Notes: a model not told the origin generated them from the letters alone. Positions 11,201 to 22,693 are shown, counted from the first letter of the stretch. The stretch is DNA of 64,000 bases from Stentor coeruleus (GCA_001970955.1 MPUH01000119.1:37414-101413), one strand, 5' to 3'. Numbers and translations: made by a program.

Positions 11201-12077
11201 TAGGATCACGAATAGCAAGTCTATGAGGTAATAAATACTCTCCAAAAACCCCTGAACCCCATATATAAAGTTGTCCTTTATCTGTTATTGCCGCAGTAAA
11301 GTTACTACATCTAACTTTTCTTATAACAACATTCTCTAAATGCATAACTTTTTCAGGTCGTGACTGACTTTTTTTATTCCCATGACCCAATTGACCAAAT
11401 GAATTCCCACCCATAGTATACAATAAACCTTTAGTTGTCACAACAGCTGAATGAAAAACCCCACAAGCTACTTGATCAACATCTTCAGGCATCTCTACAA
11501 ATATTGGAATTAATTCTTTTTCTCTTCTTCCTGTACCTAATTGTCCTGCTTCTCCACCACCACACATCATTAAAGATTTTTTCCCAGACCTTTCTTTAAT
11601 CACAATCCCAGTATGTCGACATCCACAACTTATATCAAAAGCTCCACCACGATTTATTGACATTATTTCTGGAAGCCATTTGTTTTCTAAACTTCCATTT
11701 CCTAATGCTCCGAATTCTCCAACACCCCATGCATAAACTTCACCTGATTCAATTATAGCGGCTGTATGGCCCCATCCACATGAAATTTTTATTGCTTTTG
11801 TATTTGCAAGTTCTTCTACTAAACATGGAGATGGAGATTGTTTTATACTTCTTGAACCTATACCTAAACGACCATCTGTATTACTTCCCATTGTATAAAT
11901 GTGACCTGATGAAGATATAAAGGCAGAATGCTCTTCACCGCAACTAATATCTTTGATTGTTATGTTGAATGAACAGAATCTTGGGGATGCGTATGTCTTA
12001 CTTGAGGTCTTACCTCCTAAGCCTAACTGCCCGAAATGGTCCCCGCCCCATGTGAATACTTCGGTATATCCTTCCAT
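8256..12077 (-). CDS. RCC1-like beta-propeller plus giant coiled coil, 1273 aa
   Basis: Residues 1 to about 365 contain seven RCC1-type repeats, each with the W/M/C-G-x(2)-x-x-G-x-LG signature (WGGDHFGQLGLGG, MGSNTDGRLGIGS, WGVGEFGALGNGS and so on), enough for one seven-bladed propeller. From about residue 390 to 1150 the protein is an almost unbroken coiled coil with repeated LxxExxxL and NEKL/DNEKL runs near residues 730-770. The C-terminal 120 residues are Ser/Arg-rich and probably disordered, ending in another short helix. RCC1 propellers often bind small GTPases, chromatin or microtubule-linked partners; which applies here cannot be told. No kinase or GEF catalytic domain is attached. 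Start ATG directly precedes the first blade. Confidence 0.85.
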   Translation of the reverse strand: MEGYTEVFTWGGDHFGQLGLGGKTSSKTYASPRFCSFNITIKDISCGEEHSAFISSSGHIYTMGSNTDGRLGIGSRSIKQSPSPCLVEELANTKAIKISCGWGHTAAIIESGEVYAWGVGEFGALGNGSLENKWLPEIMSINRGGAFDISCGCRHTGIVIKERSGKKSLMMCGGGEAGQLGTGRREKELIPIFVEMPEDVDQVACGVFHSAVVTTKGLLYTMGGNSFGQLGHGNKKSQSRPEKVMHLENVVIRKVRCSNFTAAITDKGQLYIWGSGVFGEYLLPHRLAIRDPISDVSIGSGFGLAVDLTDTVYSWGGNSNGELGLEDYDPRAAPQLVPALKSKGLKKISCGGNFCIGIGNDVLYNRSKTPNRKILQESKRNEDSIKHSQDYRKTDENQENLVKNKNEDVDKINHDTRQTYKNYEEMKKNFESLSEVYEIEKRANQKYADDMNRELIRYKGEMERYKIQVEQDDHEIHNMGICIDQLKKINQDMSNELSLYKDELFRMKKLLDERKDYARLEMQELEEYRKQEILELDNKLNQETLKRKHAENELEKANMLIYSYEDTIRNCQAEINDIGSEFQQNIIKSEGEKKKLQGQLEKQMKEVVELAKKNEILLVEREKYQSMLKGDLEKFYLENKELRYQLEMFKDQIQQKNAETSDLIGRLGLVSTEKKSLEMSFQEEFEKFSHENSELRRKIEALSYKAQTDSSEYLGKIERVFADNEKLALDNEKLIKNNEKLTLETEKLSLGTRNLAMEAEKLALETQRLAIEKQELKEKLDRANAELGQMDGLKAQYDRITKENDQLAKKIDYLTNDKEKVSAGLSAEIEELSQQKLDLAQRYDNYYAEKEKKVNILGGEIDKCVKENTDLKKRVENLAEEMERMGKENSDLRKKLEMQNMDFEGLLKENFDNKKKGENLSVDKDKYYKETLRFKEEVENWRRQYEVTVAENRNFSAVIQESSQESSNMVAKFTQSIQEKDNFIQKLKHDLESLSKDYFEAKKHYEALNQEKNFLQQTLNEDINEKTNSLNALQNENHIKNQEIQSYKSLLNEKNQESLQLLDQNNYLTSENCQIKQNLNDLSYELDRVHKKLSEQELENLNTKDTISMWEHKWSELQEENTRIKGEIAEVEGKNRQLFENLEKELAQRAKDYKERTMSILNAPVRSSSPYMRPPTPGIGYSGDSQDRLRNMSYNRGNSIQLDSSFEKNRTLDDIKGNTAARLLQTLEDSPKARYSTKATMRTPTKDDIQAKIAMLVQNRNRLESDLRQFDQE

Positions 12078-12617
12078 ATTTAACGATTATTTGAATTAGA
12101 AATGATATAAGAAGCTCATGAAGGATGAAGAAAGGGGAGTTTTTGCAAGGAAATTGTACATTTGAGTGTAGGATGGGTTTTTGAGGTTTAAAAGGTTGGA
12201 AGGTGAAGTTTTAGGTAATAGGGTAAGTTTTATGTGGGGAAATTTTGGTGGAATGGTTTAGGATTTTTATGAATTTTTGAAAGATGTTTGATAATGATTT
12301 TTTAGTGATAGAGACAAGTAGATTGTGTATTGGTAAGCTTTAAGAGAAAAATAATAATATTCTTCACAATAAAACCTAATCTAAACACAATCAACCTACC
12401 TTCAAATTTATCTCAAAAATCATCAACACCCATAAATTAAACCACCTAAAACCAACACAAACTATAACAAAAAATTCTAAATCTAGCCTAAACCCTTATC
12501 AAACTTATATAAAATCCTTTACAAAATAAAAATTTTCCATAAAAATTATCTTACCTCAAACATTTCATACTTCCTAATATTTTAAAACCAATACTAAGGT
12601 TAATTTAAAACTTTTTT
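12078..12617. other. Intergenic, no feature seen
   Basis: AT-rich spacer between two minus-strand genes, without an open frame. Confidence 0.6.
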
Positions 12618-12998
12618 CTATCTTTGATTTGTAACTTGCATGATTTTTACAGTCAGCCAGACCTTAAAAGGTAGACCAACTGGGGCAAGTACAACTTTCA
12701 AAGCAAGCATTTCACCAAAACTAAGTGTAAGCCTTCCTCGATATTGTTCGGGCATTTTTTGTAAAAACTTCGCTTCTTTAGCCTTCATCATACCATTTTC
12801 ATAAGCTTTTGTAAGATAATTCCACTTAATTGTATTGACAAGATATCTAGTTGGACTTAATACATAACATAAGCCCCATAAGCTTGTCACATATAATGAT
12901 GCAATACCAGTAAACACAAAAGTTCCCTTGATGATTTGGTTTTTATCAATCCCGATTTCTTCAAGGTGCTTCTTCCAGTTTTCAAATAGTGATGCCAT
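12618..12998 (-). CDS. Small membrane protein, DUF1279/FAM210-like
   Basis: 126 residues ending in TAG. After a short amphipathic start (WKKHLEEIGIDKNQ) comes a hydrophobic helix (about residues 25-48), a polar basic middle, then a C-terminal hydrophobic stretch LALKVVLAPVGLPFKVWLTV. The pattern of one TM helix, a polar linker and an APVxLPxxxxLT-like segment resembles the DUF1279/FAM210 family, usually mitochondrial or chloroplast inner-membrane proteins. This is motif-level resemblance only. No clear targeting peptide is seen. Confidence 0.5.
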   Translation of the reverse strand: MASLFENWKKHLEEIGIDKNQIIKGTFVFTGIASLYVTSLWGLCYVLSPTRYLVNTIKWNYLTKAYENGMMKAKEAKFLQKMPEQYRGRLTLSFGEMLALKVVLAPVGLPFKVWLTVKIMQVTNQR

Positions 12999-15325
12999 TA
13001 TATTGTTGGGAAAATAATAAATTTTTTTTGATTATTTGGAAAGATCATGAGGATGATAGGGTTGAAGACTTTTTTAAATATAGAAAGGGTTTTTAGATGA
13101 AGGAAAAAATTTGAATTGTTGCTAGGTTTTGATAAGGATTTTTGGATTTGCGTGGATTTTTCAATAGTATCAATTTCATTCAAATTTCAATTTATACAAC
13201 CCATCTACTCATATAATTACTCAGTAAACTTTTGGCATATACTTTTTACTAACTATCATAAATCATATATAAAATCCTCACATCTTGAACTTTTATGTCT
13301 TTTCTGTATTTACTTACTGTGAAGATAAGGTTTGGTTATATGGATGTGTGTTAAAAGTTTGTGTGATAAGTTTATAATTTCAAGTTCTCTATAAAATTCC
13401 TAGCATAATAGTAAAAATTCCCCTAAATAAAACAATAATCCTAAAAAGTATCATTAAACTACTCCTTTATCTAAAATTATATTCTAAATTAGCATCTTAA
13501 CAATCAATTCTACTGATTTCTATAATAAAATCTCCGAGTATAAAATTTATAGATTTTAGGTTCATATTTTTGAAATCCTAAAAAGTGCAATTGATCGCTT
13601 TAAAACTTGACTATATCAAAAATAAGATTGTTTAATAAACTAAGCATTTTACTTAAAATCTGAATCATAATTCTAGTTCATGTTTATAAAAAAATCATTA
13701 TTTTTCTTCAAACATATAAAAATTATCATTCACCTACAAAATATAACTTTTTGATATAAAATCTTTAAAAAATTACCTAACTATATTTTATATACTTGAA
13801 GTTTTTAATAAAACTTAGATGCTTATTTTATAGCTTATAAATTTATTCACCCAGCTACGACATTTTCTGTATCAACTTTTTTTTTGGCTAGACTGTAAAG
13901 GTTTAGATGCTGGATTTTACAATGATTTAGATGCTTTAATAAAAATTTTTTTCACTGAAGCATCAATTTCAAGGTTTTAGATTTACTTTATATCAGTTTT
14001 ATAGCAAACTTAATTTTTTCCTGTTCGTAGATATTAAGTATAGACCTTATAAAAAATCGATTAGATTAAAAATATCAATTCCAAGAATTCTTTTATCTTT
14101 TGTGGACTATGAAAAAACCTGATTTTGGTTTAAATACTTGTTTTTATACTAAAGTACTTAAAACAACATTTTGAATTGGAAGATTTGATGATGATGATAT
14201 TAAGGCTAAGAATAACCAAAATTAAAGCAAATAATCGAATTTCATCAGGAAAATAAGGGGAAAAAAGCCAAAATGAAGCCAAAATATAAAAAGTATGGTA
14301 AAACCACTATAAAATTTCTAAGTTAATTCAAAAAATCGCTTACGAAATACAAAATTTGTATATGTTTCCAAAGGAAAAGCATAAATTATCTTATAATCTA
14401 CTAAAAAGTATACAAAAAAGTGTATTGCTAAAGATCTTTAGTTTTTTGAACCAAAAATAAGTATTTTATGTTGGCAAACAGAAAACTAGGATCATAAAAG
14501 TTTTATATTTAATTTTATAAGCGAAGCCTTAACCCAAAAGTTATAATAAATGTTATAACCTAATTGAATTATATAACAGAAAATATTATAATCTTAGAAA
14601 TACAGAAAGGTATACCTTTATATGCAATATAATACATAAATCAGTTTAAATTCATCAAGAATCTATAAATTATAATACATAAAGGTTATACCATGATAAA
14701 ATTCACAAGTTTTTTGGGTAAGATTGATGATTTTTAACTAAAATTATGCTAAGATACTCTGAAAATAAAGTACTTCTAAGATGAAATATAGTGTTTATAC
14801 TATATCTTAACTTTATAAGTATTTGTAAGCTTCACAATCTAAAATAGTTTAGCTTAAATAGTAAAAGTTTAAACTTGCATATAAATGCCAGATATTAGAT
14901 TTTATAGGGATTATATAAATGGTTAAAATATTTAGCCTAACAGCCAAAAGTAAACCCAAATATCAAAAAGATAAAGCATAAAGCTTAATTTTCAATATTA
15001 TATATTTAATCCTTATGGTTTATAAATTATTTTTATATCATTTTACATAAAAGACGAATTTTGCCAAAACATCAAAGCCTTCAAAAATCGAGTCTTTAAC
15101 ACTCCAACTTAAACTAATATCCTATACATCATCAAGCCATCCATCAAGGTAAAGTTTACAATAAAAGCTCAGAAAATTAAAAAAAAATCAAAAACTTCAA
15201 AAATTTTCTAGCGTGAGATTCGCTAAATTTTAGCATGTTTTGCAAAAAATATAAGATTTGACTTAGTCGAATTTGTGTTTATATTAAATTCTGATAAAGT
15301 TACATTTATATTAGAATATAAAATT
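12999..15325. other. Gene-poor AT-rich region, no gene supported
   Basis: About 2.3 kb of very AT-rich sequence. Open frames are short, hydrophobic/Lys-rich and without family resemblance. It forms the left flank of the decayed Cys/Tyr-rich gene copy. Confidence 0.55.
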
Positions 15326-16377
15326 ATGGCTTATAATAATATGAAAGGAATGCATATTCCTAGTAGTCTTTATAGATTTTTAGGCTAATATATATGCCTA
15401 AGCTGATGAAATAACAACGATTTTGACCTTCACTTAAAGATATCTTGTGATGACAAGTAATTATGAAGTTTGATAATATGATAATAGCTATAATTACGAT
15501 TTCTACTTTTGTTGTAGAGAAAAAGTTTATGATAAGCTTTTCGATGAAGAAATCACTAATACCAACTGTTATAGTTGTTTATACTATACAGAAAATTTCA
15601 TATTGGAACTTTTTGATACACTGTAAGACTTAAATCTTTCAACACTTGAGATCTTTTATCCGACTAAAGAAGAAGAAAGCTTAAGCTTATGTACTGATAA
15701 ATGATATTATTATTGGTATTATTACAATTATGACTATGATTCATGTGGTTTTTATTACTACAAGACTGAAAATTTATGAGGAAATTACCAACCAGTAAGT
15801 CAGTAGAGTTTAATACTTATGATAACTTTTATTTGTATTATTATGGATACACTAGCACTTATTATAGCTTTGTTTATACTTGCTGTAAGGAAGAAATCTT
15901 GAAACTTTCTGAGAAGAACTTCAATGGAAAATTTAGTTTTATTCAAGAAAGTTTTGAAATCTTTTATATCAATTGTGAACTTTGCGATTATTATTTCATA
16001 GAGATGCTTGTCAGATTTAAGAGTGTTGATATTGAAAATGCTGATCTTAGTAGATGCACTAATTATAGTTTTTATACCTATTGTATTGACTATTGAAAAT
16101 ATAGAGAATACTATAATTACTATTGCAGAAATGAATTATCTTCTCTTTACAAGGAGCTTAATATCAAGAATTTTATTAAGATAAAGAAAGAAAGTTGATT
16201 TTATAGTTGTTCAAATTTTCATTATGATTCTTATGAATATCCTTATCATTGCTATTACTATTATAAGAAGCTATTCTTAACAAAACTGCTCTTTTCGCTC
16301 AAGAACCAAAGGAAGCAAAGGCTGAAATTTGTGAATATTGTTACTATAAAGAATACTTTTATGATTGTTTTTACTCA
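15326..16377 (+). pseudogene. Decayed copy of the Cys/Tyr-rich repeat gene
   Basis: The opening ATG and the next ~30 bp nearly match the start of the intact gene at 19655, and similarity continues collinearly through repeats 1-3 and 5-9. The segment matching repeat 4 of the intact gene is missing. The copy has many in-frame TAA/TAG/TGA codons, lost cysteines (several TGT/TGC to TTT, TAT or AGT) and several frame changes. The longest remaining open piece is 15776-16096. Similarity fades just after the repeat-9 region, so the 3' half and the membrane anchor are absent. A non-functional duplicate about 4.3 kb upstream of its parent. Confidence 0.85.
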
Positions 16378-19300
16378 AAGAGATACCAAGATAATGTTTC
16401 AAGCGAAGTTTCTTAAAAAAAAATATACTTTAATTAGAGTATTTTAATTATTTTATGGTTTGCTTTTATATAAAGATTATGAAATATGATTTAATTTGCT
16501 TATGAGGATATGAGAATATTAGTATGATAAGTTTTTATTTAAAAAAATAATAGGAGAATATATTTATGATAGTTAATTTACTGTTAATTATAAATAGATA
16601 AAATTCAATGAAGATTTTACTTATATGAGAGAATAAGCATTTTATATTTAAATATTATTTGAGGAGTTTTTCAATTAAAGAGTTAATATAAATGTTTTCA
16701 GTTAAATTGAAATGATATAAAATTTGCTTTTACAATGAATTTAACTGTAAGTNTAAATTGAAATGATATAAAATTTGCTTTTACAATGAATTTAACTGTA
16801 AGTTTAAATGTATTTTTAATTGTAGAAAAAGTTATTTGATAGTGAAAAATTATTATTGATTGAAATATTTATTGAAATGTTTATAATAAAAATTTGTTTG
16901 GATTTAGTCGCTGGTAATTGTGGAAATATATAAATTTATGATTTTTAATCGAAAAAGAGACGAGATTTATACTATAAGATTTTGAAAGTGTGATTTTTTA
17001 GATGCTTTATTAGTTTTTGATAAAAAATTATTATAAAAATATTATAAGAAGGAAACTAAGGTTTATAATATCAGATTAGATGGAGTTTAAGGTAATTGTA
17101 GTTAATAATTGAAATTTAATTTCTTTAAACCCCAGTAATCTTTTACTAACTCTGTAAAAAAGCACTAGATAAAATTAAGACTATTATGATAAACTTGATG
17201 GGTCATGATTAAAAAATGTACAAATATTCGATTACAAGAAATTAAATTTATATCAAAAATAAGAAATTGTCTTGTTATAGTATATGATAAATAAAAGTAG
17301 ATTAAAAAAATAGTATTCTGATGTTGTTAGATTTTTATAAACTCTATCACAAGGAAACTCTTAAATATGAAGTAAATTATTGATTAAAACCTCATTATGT
17401 TTCAAACTATCTTATATAGTTAATTTTAGTATATTCCACTTTGTAGTTGTTTTTCTTTAAAAGCTATGATATTTGTAGCAAAAAATCTTACCTATATATT
17501 TTAATGAATAAAAATATAATTTAATATTTTTTCCTTTCCAATACAAGTAATAGATACAAATGCATTCAATTTCAAACACTTCGAATCCTAAAACATAATA
17601 AAATCAGCTTCAACTTTAATAAAAAGGCAGATTTACACTTAATTCTTACATTTTATATACAAATTAACAAATGTATTTAAGTCTTTGATTTTTTGCATGC
17701 CCAAAAACTTTTTACATACAAATAAACAAAGAAATTCTTCTAAACTATTCTGAAAATAGTTTAAATAAAAAATATTTTTTATAGCATATAAATATATCAT
17801 TTATCTGTTTTCATTACAAATTTATATACAAACTAAACATTTTTCCTTGTTCTGATCTCAATATCCAAAAACATCCAATTTTTTAAAATTAAAACCAGGT
17901 AAAACTTTAATCTTATAATAAACATATATTATTCTACTTAGATAATTAATTCAAACACTTTAAACTTCTCATAAAACATAAAATTTAACTATATGAAAAC
18001 TTAAAGAATTGTTTATATTGATCTTATAAACTTTATATTATAAGCTGTGGAATCCTACAACAACAAAAAAAAATTTTTAGATTGGCTATAGAAAATTAAA
18101 AGAAAAAAATAGGCGACAAAAAATGAACATGGAAAAACTCAACAAGACAACACAGCTAAAAGTCTGAAAATGGTAAAAAATATATAAAAATATAAATTGG
18201 CTTTATGTATAAATAAAAATATCAATAATCAGCTAAGGTTTTTAGTTTCCAGTTCCTCATGTGTTGGGAATTCTGGCATATTTAAGATAGTTTTGGAATT
18301 ACAAGAACTAGAAACTTTTTAGAAGATCGCTTATATGATGTTAATAAAATAGCTAGATGGATAAAAATTAGATTCTAAATTAGTTAATAGTTAGAAATTT
18401 AGAAGTAAAGATATAAAATCTGAGGGAAATATTACCGATAAAATATACTCAACGATAGACTTAATGTATTGGGTGTAAGTTGATTTTTTGAACGATGGAA
18501 TTGGAAGAGAAGGAAACTTTATGAAGAATAATCGCCAAAAAAAAGTGGAAGATAAAATAAGAATAAACTGTTTATAAGTCTTAATCATGAAATACCTTAT
18601 ATGGTTTAGATAAAATTAATAGGCTATGGTTTAAATATTTGCGTCAATTTCATCAAGAAAAATCTGTTTTTTCGTGTCGTTCAAAAAAATTTTTGAGTAT
18701 TTTGTGGCAAAAACGAAAAACTATCGTAAATAATCAAATAGGTTTTCTAAATCATTCCAAGTTTATAAAATAAAAGCTTTAAACTAATAATACAATAAAA
18801 TGAATAGTGAATTAGTAGCTAAAACGTATAGCAAAAAACCAATATTTCTCATGCCCCCTAAAAGACTTTTTATCATTTTTTATTTACTTATAAACAATAA
18901 ATAGCCTAAGATTAGCTTTTCAAGCATAAGAATAAGTAAAATTTCCCAAATTTTGCTTATATATCACATTCTTTAAAGTATCTTGAGATTATATGAGAAT
19001 AAATACCTATTACAATCATAAAGTATTTAAATCTCCCGATCTTAGTAAAAAAATCTTTCAAAGAGACCAGAGAATACAAAAAAACGCGAACTTTTTCCTT
19101 ACTTACAACAACTAGACTAAAAAACCATATCTCAAGTTACAACGACTATAAATATACATTTTTTAGATGAAAAACTTAATTTTCGAGATTTTTTCAACTT
19201 TTTTGTTTTTCCAATCTGACTATCCCATCCTCCAATAGCCATTATATATCATATATTTTTCTTCTATCTATATAAGTTTTAATATTAGTTAGTTTATAGG

Positions 19301-19654
19301 CTACCTATATATGGCTCTAATAAAAAGCTTCCAGCCAAGAGAATTTCAATTTGAAAAAACTACAACCAAATCGATCAAATCATTATAACATAAATAATCA
19401 ATATTAAAGCTTATGCTATATGAGAACCTTATCAAAGCTCAGAAACTAAAATTCTCTACCAAAACCTAAAAATATCATCTACCAAACTTCTAAAAGTTCT
19501 GATAGGATAAACGAAAAAGCCATATCGACAATTTTTCATATAAAAAGTTAATCTCTCAACTAATAATTAGTATAGTATTGGATTTGCCTGGTATAAAGCA
19601 TATATTCTCCCATTAGTACTGTTAGAAGCCTAACATTTTTTAGGGTAAATTTTA
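16378..19654. other. Gene-poor AT-rich region between pseudogene and parent gene
   Basis: About 3.3 kb with no convincing ORF; a 65-codon minus-strand frame at 18391-18588 lacks any support. It contains the N junction at 16753. No RNA gene recognised. Confidence 0.55.
16703..16803. repeat. Direct repeat around a single N (assembly overlap)
   Basis: An identical 50-bp sequence lies at 16703-16752 and 16754-16803, separated only by the N at 16753. Confidence 0.9.
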
Positions 19655-19732
19655 ATGGTTTATAATAATATGAAGGGAATGCTTTTCCTGGTACTCGTCT
19701 TAGCCCTCTGGGCTAACGTGCCCGCTTCAGCC
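19655..19732 (+). other. Signal peptide of the Cys/Tyr-rich protein
   Basis: Encodes 26 residues: polar/Lys start, ten-residue hydrophobic core, then A-S-A before Asp27. Supports secretion and type I membrane insertion. Confidence 0.8.
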
Positions 19733-22693
19733 GACAAAGCTGCTTTGGAAATGACAGAAAGACATCCAATAATGACTAGCACTTGCGAAGAATGCTATTA
19801 CTCATACTATGAGGGTAGCTACTCTTTTGATTGCTACTATTACTATTGTAGAGAAGAAGTCTATAACAAGCTATTCGATAATAAAGCCAAAAGTGAAACC
19901 AATTACGATTGTGATAGCTGCGCTTATTACTCAGATGATTCATATTACACCTGTGTGTACTATTACTGCAAGACTGAAATTCTCTCAGCCCTTGAAACCC
20001 TTTATGGATCTAAAGAAGAAGAAACCTTAGAATCATGCACTGATACCTGTTATTATTACTGGTATTATTACAATTATGACTATTATGATTGTGTTTATGC
20101 TTATTGCAAGACTGAAGGTGTTGATGAGAAATTAATCACTTTCGCTAAGGTTGAGAATAAAGTTGAAACAATGAGTAATTGTGATGCTTGTTATTACTAT
20201 TACACTGGTGATGATTACTGGACTTGTGTTTATTATTACTGCAAAGCTGAAATTGTTGATGGAAACAAGTTGTTTGCTACTAAAAGCTCAGTTCAAACTA
20301 GTGAACCAGTAACCCTTAATGCCTGTGATGACTGTTATTGGTATTATTATTATGGATACACCAGCACTTATTATGACTGTGTTTATGTTTATTGCAAGGA
20401 AGAAATCTTGAAGCTTTCTGAGGAGAACTTTAGTGGAAAACTTAGTTTCGTTCAAGAAAGACCTGAAATCCTTTATACTTATTGTGAACTTTGTGACTAT
20501 TACTATACTGGAGATGCTTGGTATGACTGTATCTATTATTATTGCAAGGATGAAATTGTTGATACCCAACAACTTATAGGATCTAAGAGTGTTGATGTTG
20601 AAAAAATTGATCTTAGTAGATGCACTAATTATTGCTATTACACTTATTACCTTGGTTATTATACTTATAACGAATACTATAACTGCTATTATTACTATTG
20701 CAAAAATGAAGTAGCTTCTCTTTACAAGGAACTTAATACCAAGAACTTTATTAAGACAAAGAAAGAAAGTGAACTTTACAGTTGTTCAAGCTGCCATTAT
20801 GATTATTATGAATATGCTTATCATTGCTATTACTGCTATAAGGAAGCTATTCTTGACAAGACTGCTCTTTTCGCTGAAGAACCAAAAGATGCTAAGGCTG
20901 GAACTTGCGAATATTGTTATTATGATTATACTTATAGTTATTATGATTGTGTTTACTATTACTGTAAGAATGAAGTTATGGAAAAAGCTAAACTTACTGT
21001 TATCAATAACTTAAGCAAGCTTGTATCAATTGCCCCTATTCAATCTCCTACTTGCTCTCAATGTGTTTATTATTACAATTATAATGCTGTGTACTATGCT
21101 TATGATTGTGCTTACTGGTACTGTAGAGATGAAATTCTTAGCAAGAATGTCTTATTCGCTGGATACTCTGAAGAACAGAAACAAGATTACTGTTATGAAT
21201 GCTATGATTACGACTACGACGGATATTATGATTGTACTTATTGGTACTGCAAAGATCAAATTCTTGAAAAGTTCGAAGAACTCTACGGAACTGAAAAAGT
21301 TGAAGGATCATCTTGTGAAGGTACTTGTTACATGGATTGGTACTTCTATGGTTCCGATTACTTCACTTGTGCTTCTAAGTTCTGCAAAGGCGAAAGAAGT
21401 GAAAACCTTATCACAATCCCAGAATTCATTCAAGAAAAAGGAGGAGTTCAACTTGATTGTTATGACACTTGCTATTATTATTATGGATACTCAAACAGTT
21501 ACTATGATTGTGTTTACTATTATTGTAAGACTTTAACAACTGAGAAACTTGCTGCTAGCATTCCAACAAACAAGGTAGAAACTTACACTGAATGTGATGA
21601 ATGCTATGATTACTATTATTATGGCTACTTAACTTATAGTGAATATGTTGATTGCTATTACAACTGGTGCAAGAACTCAGACTCTAAGATGATTAAAGCT
21701 GTCAAGGTTGATTCAGTTATGCTTTCAACATGTGACGATTGTTGGACCTTATATTACTATGGTTACATGACTTATAGTGAATATGACTCTTGCTATTATT
21801 ACTATTGCAAGGAAGACAAGGAATCAGCTGTGATCCTCTTAGAAAACGTTGGTAAAGAATTGAATATCAAGTCAGTTAAAACTTCATATTGTGATGACTG
21901 TTGGACTTACTATTACTATGGATACTTGACTTATAATGAATATTACAACTGTGCTTATTATTATTGCAAAGAAAACGAAATCAAGACTGCTGAAAAGACT
22001 GAACTAAGCGTTAAAACTGAAAAACTTTACTATTGCGACGACTGTTATTATTACTATTCTTATGGATACTTTACCTATTCCGAATACTACAACTGTGTTT
22101 ACTATTACTGCAAAGAAAAAGTTCTTGAATTAACCGCTACAACCAAGAAGACTTCAGATTTAGTATCTGAGAACTCAGTATCCTTTGATTATTGTTACTA
22201 TTGTGGTAATTATGATTGTTATTATTACTATTGTAAGAGTGAAGTAATGAGCAAACTTGACATGAAAGCTGAAAGCGCTATTGAAAACAATCAAGAATTA
22301 ACCAAGTGTGACAATTGTTATTACCTATATTACTATGGGTATTTCACTTACAATGATTATGCTTATTGCTATTACTGGTACTGTAAGAATGAAATTCTTT
22401 CTCAAGTTGACCTCCACAAGAGAACCACTTCACTTGTTGCTAAAGAAAAAGCTGATATCAAGACTTATACTGCAGAAACATGCTATTTCTTTGAATATAA
22501 GACAGTTTATGGTTATGATTACTATTACTGCTATATTTATTATTACAAGAATAAGTTTGAAGAAGGATCCTCATACTTGATGTCAGGATTTGCTATTTCA
22601 GCTGTTGTCCTTGGTGCACTTGCATATGCTGGATACTCTAAAAGACGACAGGAAAGCTCAGTGAGCGAAGTCCCATACAAGATTATCCTTTAA
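19655..22693 (+). CDS. Giant Cys/Tyr-rich repeat surface protein, 1012 aa
   Basis: An intronless ORF. Residues 1-26 form a signal peptide (hydrophobic core FLVLVLALWA, AxA-type site at ASA/D). The body is about 20 tandem repeats of 40-55 residues. Each has two CxxC/CxxxC-like and two later cysteines in a tyrosine-saturated module (C-D-x-C-Y-Y…Y-x-C-x-Y-Y-Y-C-K-x-E), followed by a variable 12-30-residue Lys/Glu linker. Repeat 18 is shortened and repeat 20 has only two of the four cysteines. One transmembrane helix (about residues 975-993) is followed by a short basic tail (SKRRQ), giving a type I topology. No named family recognised. The regular cysteines suggest disulfide-stabilised modules, and the Tyr clusters could allow cross-linking or adhesion; both are inferences. 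The 5' end is richer in G+C than surrounding DNA. A decayed paralogue lies upstream at 15326. Confidence 0.9.
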   Translation: MVYNNMKGMLFLVLVLALWANVPASADKAALEMTERHPIMTSTCEECYYSYYEGSYSFDCYYYYCREEVYNKLFDNKAKSETNYDCDSCAYYSDDSYYTCVYYYCKTEILSALETLYGSKEEETLESCTDTCYYYWYYYNYDYYDCVYAYCKTEGVDEKLITFAKVENKVETMSNCDACYYYYTGDDYWTCVYYYCKAEIVDGNKLFATKSSVQTSEPVTLNACDDCYWYYYYGYTSTYYDCVYVYCKEEILKLSEENFSGKLSFVQERPEILYTYCELCDYYYTGDAWYDCIYYYCKDEIVDTQQLIGSKSVDVEKIDLSRCTNYCYYTYYLGYYTYNEYYNCYYYYCKNEVASLYKELNTKNFIKTKKESELYSCSSCHYDYYEYAYHCYYCYKEAILDKTALFAEEPKDAKAGTCEYCYYDYTYSYYDCVYYYCKNEVMEKAKLTVINNLSKLVSIAPIQSPTCSQCVYYYNYNAVYYAYDCAYWYCRDEILSKNVLFAGYSEEQKQDYCYECYDYDYDGYYDCTYWYCKDQILEKFEELYGTEKVEGSSCEGTCYMDWYFYGSDYFTCASKFCKGERSENLITIPEFIQEKGGVQLDCYDTCYYYYGYSNSYYDCVYYYCKTLTTEKLAASIPTNKVETYTECDECYDYYYYGYLTYSEYVDCYYNWCKNSDSKMIKAVKVDSVMLSTCDDCWTLYYYGYMTYSEYDSCYYYYCKEDKESAVILLENVGKELNIKSVKTSYCDDCWTYYYYGYLTYNEYYNCAYYYCKENEIKTAEKTELSVKTEKLYYCDDCYYYYSYGYFTYSEYYNCVYYYCKEKVLELTATTKKTSDLVSENSVSFDYCYYCGNYDCYYYYCKSEVMSKLDMKAESAIENNQELTKCDNCYYLYYYGYFTYNDYAYCYYWYCKNEILSQVDLHKRTTSLVAKEKADIKTYTAETCYFFEYKTVYGYDYYYCYIYYYKNKFEEGSSYLMSGFAISAVVLGALAYAGYSKRRQESSVSEVPYKIIL

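Noticed and set aside
12998-13183. 61-codon minus-strand ORF upstream of the FAM210-like gene
   Set aside because: Low-complexity, no family resemblance, abuts the next start; probably leader sequence.
18391-18588. 65-codon minus-strand ORF in the gene-poor region
   Set aside because: Isolated, AT-driven composition (Phe/Ile/Lys/Ser) with no support.
20288-22580. Ile/Thr-rich frames inside the Cys/Tyr gene
   Set aside because: Out-of-frame shadows of Tyr/Cys codons (TAT, TAC, TGT).
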